Below, one piece after another: positions 18,798-19,590 of a stretch of 19,590 nt of DNA. Each line of letters starts with the position of its first letter. Position 1 is the first letter of the stretch. The translations under genes and the position numbers were made by a program. The stretch comes from Roridomyces roridus (taxonomy: Eukaryota > Basidiomycota > Agaricomycetes > Agaricales > Mycenaceae). The stretch lies in NCBI GenBank assembly GCA_029378245.1, contig JARKIF010000421.1, positions 1-19,590 of the forward strand, read 5' to 3'. The notes under the pieces were generated by a model. That model was not told the DNA's origin, ran no database searches, and worked only from the letters and a program-made list of their open reading frames with translations.

Positions 18798-19590
18798 CTA
18801 CAAGATTGGTATGTACTTTTGAGCCGATTCGTAGAAAAAGTGACTCTCGGTCACCGCCAACTCGGACAATTTCGTGTGCACTTTGTGATCCAAGCTACAT
18901 TTGCTGTCGGGGAACGCATGAATGTCGACGTGGAACGCGGTCGGCGTGTCCAGGGCGGCCAATCTCGTCAGCCTGGACGTGACAAAGTCCACAGCAGCCT
19001 CTGCCTGAACATGACCTCGTCACACATACAAAGCGAGACAGCAGCGGCACAAGGCAATCCTCGACCTTCGTCGCCGCCATGGCCCGGACAAAATGTCCGT
19101 AATGAGAATCGGGTCGGGTACCGTCGGTGGAGCATCACCCACTTCGAGGTGCTCGAGTGCTTTGAGCACAGATAAGATCTCCAAGAGATCTGCTCTGCTA
19201 TTGTGAACCTCGACTACACTCAACGTCGTGAGGCACCGACCAAAAGCGGAGCGCCTACACAACGCAAGAAATTGGATATGCAAGGTGGTCGGCCACTCCA
19301 AAACAATGCGGGGTAGCGTTGCAACCCAGGAACATCCGTTGGAGTGCCGACGCATAAGGCTGGCGAATATCTGGGTCAAGGCTGAGATGCATGGTCCGCA
19401 TGAATGGTTGGGTTGTCCGGACACAAGACTGGAAATGGACGTCGAGATAAGCGGGAGATGAAATGAGATAATATAGTCTGGGTGCGAAAACTCGGTAGTC
19501 GAGGTCGAGAGCAATGTGCGCCTGCGCTCCGAGCGGCAGCCGAGGCAGCAAGGATAGCCCATACCGAAATTCCTCCGGAAACATAGCGAT
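18798..19590 (-). CDS. F-box/LRR-like protein, 3' part, frame interrupted
   Basis: The 3' part of a gene entering from the right edge, stop at 18798-18800. Seen in order: ALDLDYRVFAPRLYYLISSP, VHFQSCVRTTQPFMRTMHLS, AFGRCLTTLSVVEVHNSRAD followed by LLEILSVLKALEHLEVGDAP, KVEDCLVPLLSRF, DFVTSRLTRLAALDTPT and a tail ending ESAQKYIPIL. The repeating Leu-rich helices and this order resemble the large, poorly characterised F-box-like families of Agaricomycetes, which pair an N-terminal F-box (off the window) with leucine-rich repeats and serve as ubiquitin-ligase adaptors. This assignment is by resemblance only. Reading the blocks in order needs frame changes near 19270, 19083 and 19010. The last could instead be a very short intron (19005-19029). 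Family genes are often degenerate, but the breaks sit in the same stretch as those in SEC63. Confidence 0.5.

Noticed and set aside
18798..18992. 64-codon - strand ORF as a separate small gene
   Set aside because: Its content continues the leucine-rich blocks upstream, so it is the last part of the F-box-like gene.

Overview
This window looks like nuclear DNA of a basidiomycete fungus, most likely an Agaricomycete. The basis is gene structure and gene content: many introns of about 45-60 bases with GT-AG ends, a Crinkler/RHS-type NTPase gene of the kind expanded in mushroom-forming fungi, a membrane-anchored GMC oxidoreductase and a many-exon Zn2Cys6 regulator. No species can be named from the sequence alone.

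Layout. From the left edge to 13.3 kb everything reads on the + strand: cytosolic ribosomal protein eL21 (81-719) and eL27 (1001-1567) in tandem; a Crinkler-RHS-type P-loop NTPase/nuclease-like gene (1764-4169) broken by a 527-bp hAT-type non-autonomous transposon with perfect 8-bp target duplication (3006-3532); a CUE-like/CCCH/DUF1771/Smr protein (4373-6878); a coiled-coil protein of unknown role (7399-8768); a gene-free 1.16-kb stretch; and a 16-exon Zn2Cys6 transcription factor (9932-13305). From 13.4 kb to the right edge everything reads on the - strand: mitochondrial ribosomal protein mS33 (13411-13786), a 10-exon GMC oxidoreductase (13842-16235), the ER translocation protein SEC63 (16333-18587) and the 3' part of an F-box/LRR-like gene running off the right edge (18798-19590). 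The two blocks converge between 13305 and 13411.

The genes do not form a pathway. Most are single-copy housekeeping genes (translation, mitochondrial translation, ER import, an RNA-surveillance-type Smr protein) beside fast-evolving fungal families (Crinkler-RHS, F-box-like, GMC). The strongest new observation is the hAT-type insertion in the Crinkler-RHS gene. Its ends, its target duplication and the exon frame on both sides all agree on one clean insertion event.

A second theme is reading-frame quality. eL27, the Smr protein, the coiled-coil protein, the regulator, mS33 and the GMC enzyme splice into uninterrupted frames (136, 802, 440, 858, 108 and 632 residues). By contrast eL21, SEC63 and the F-box-like gene each need several one-base corrections, often at short homopolymers. 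This points to sequence errors clustered in two stretches, or else to real pseudogenes. All exon models were made by eye from splice signals, phase and remembered family conservation; no alignment was run.
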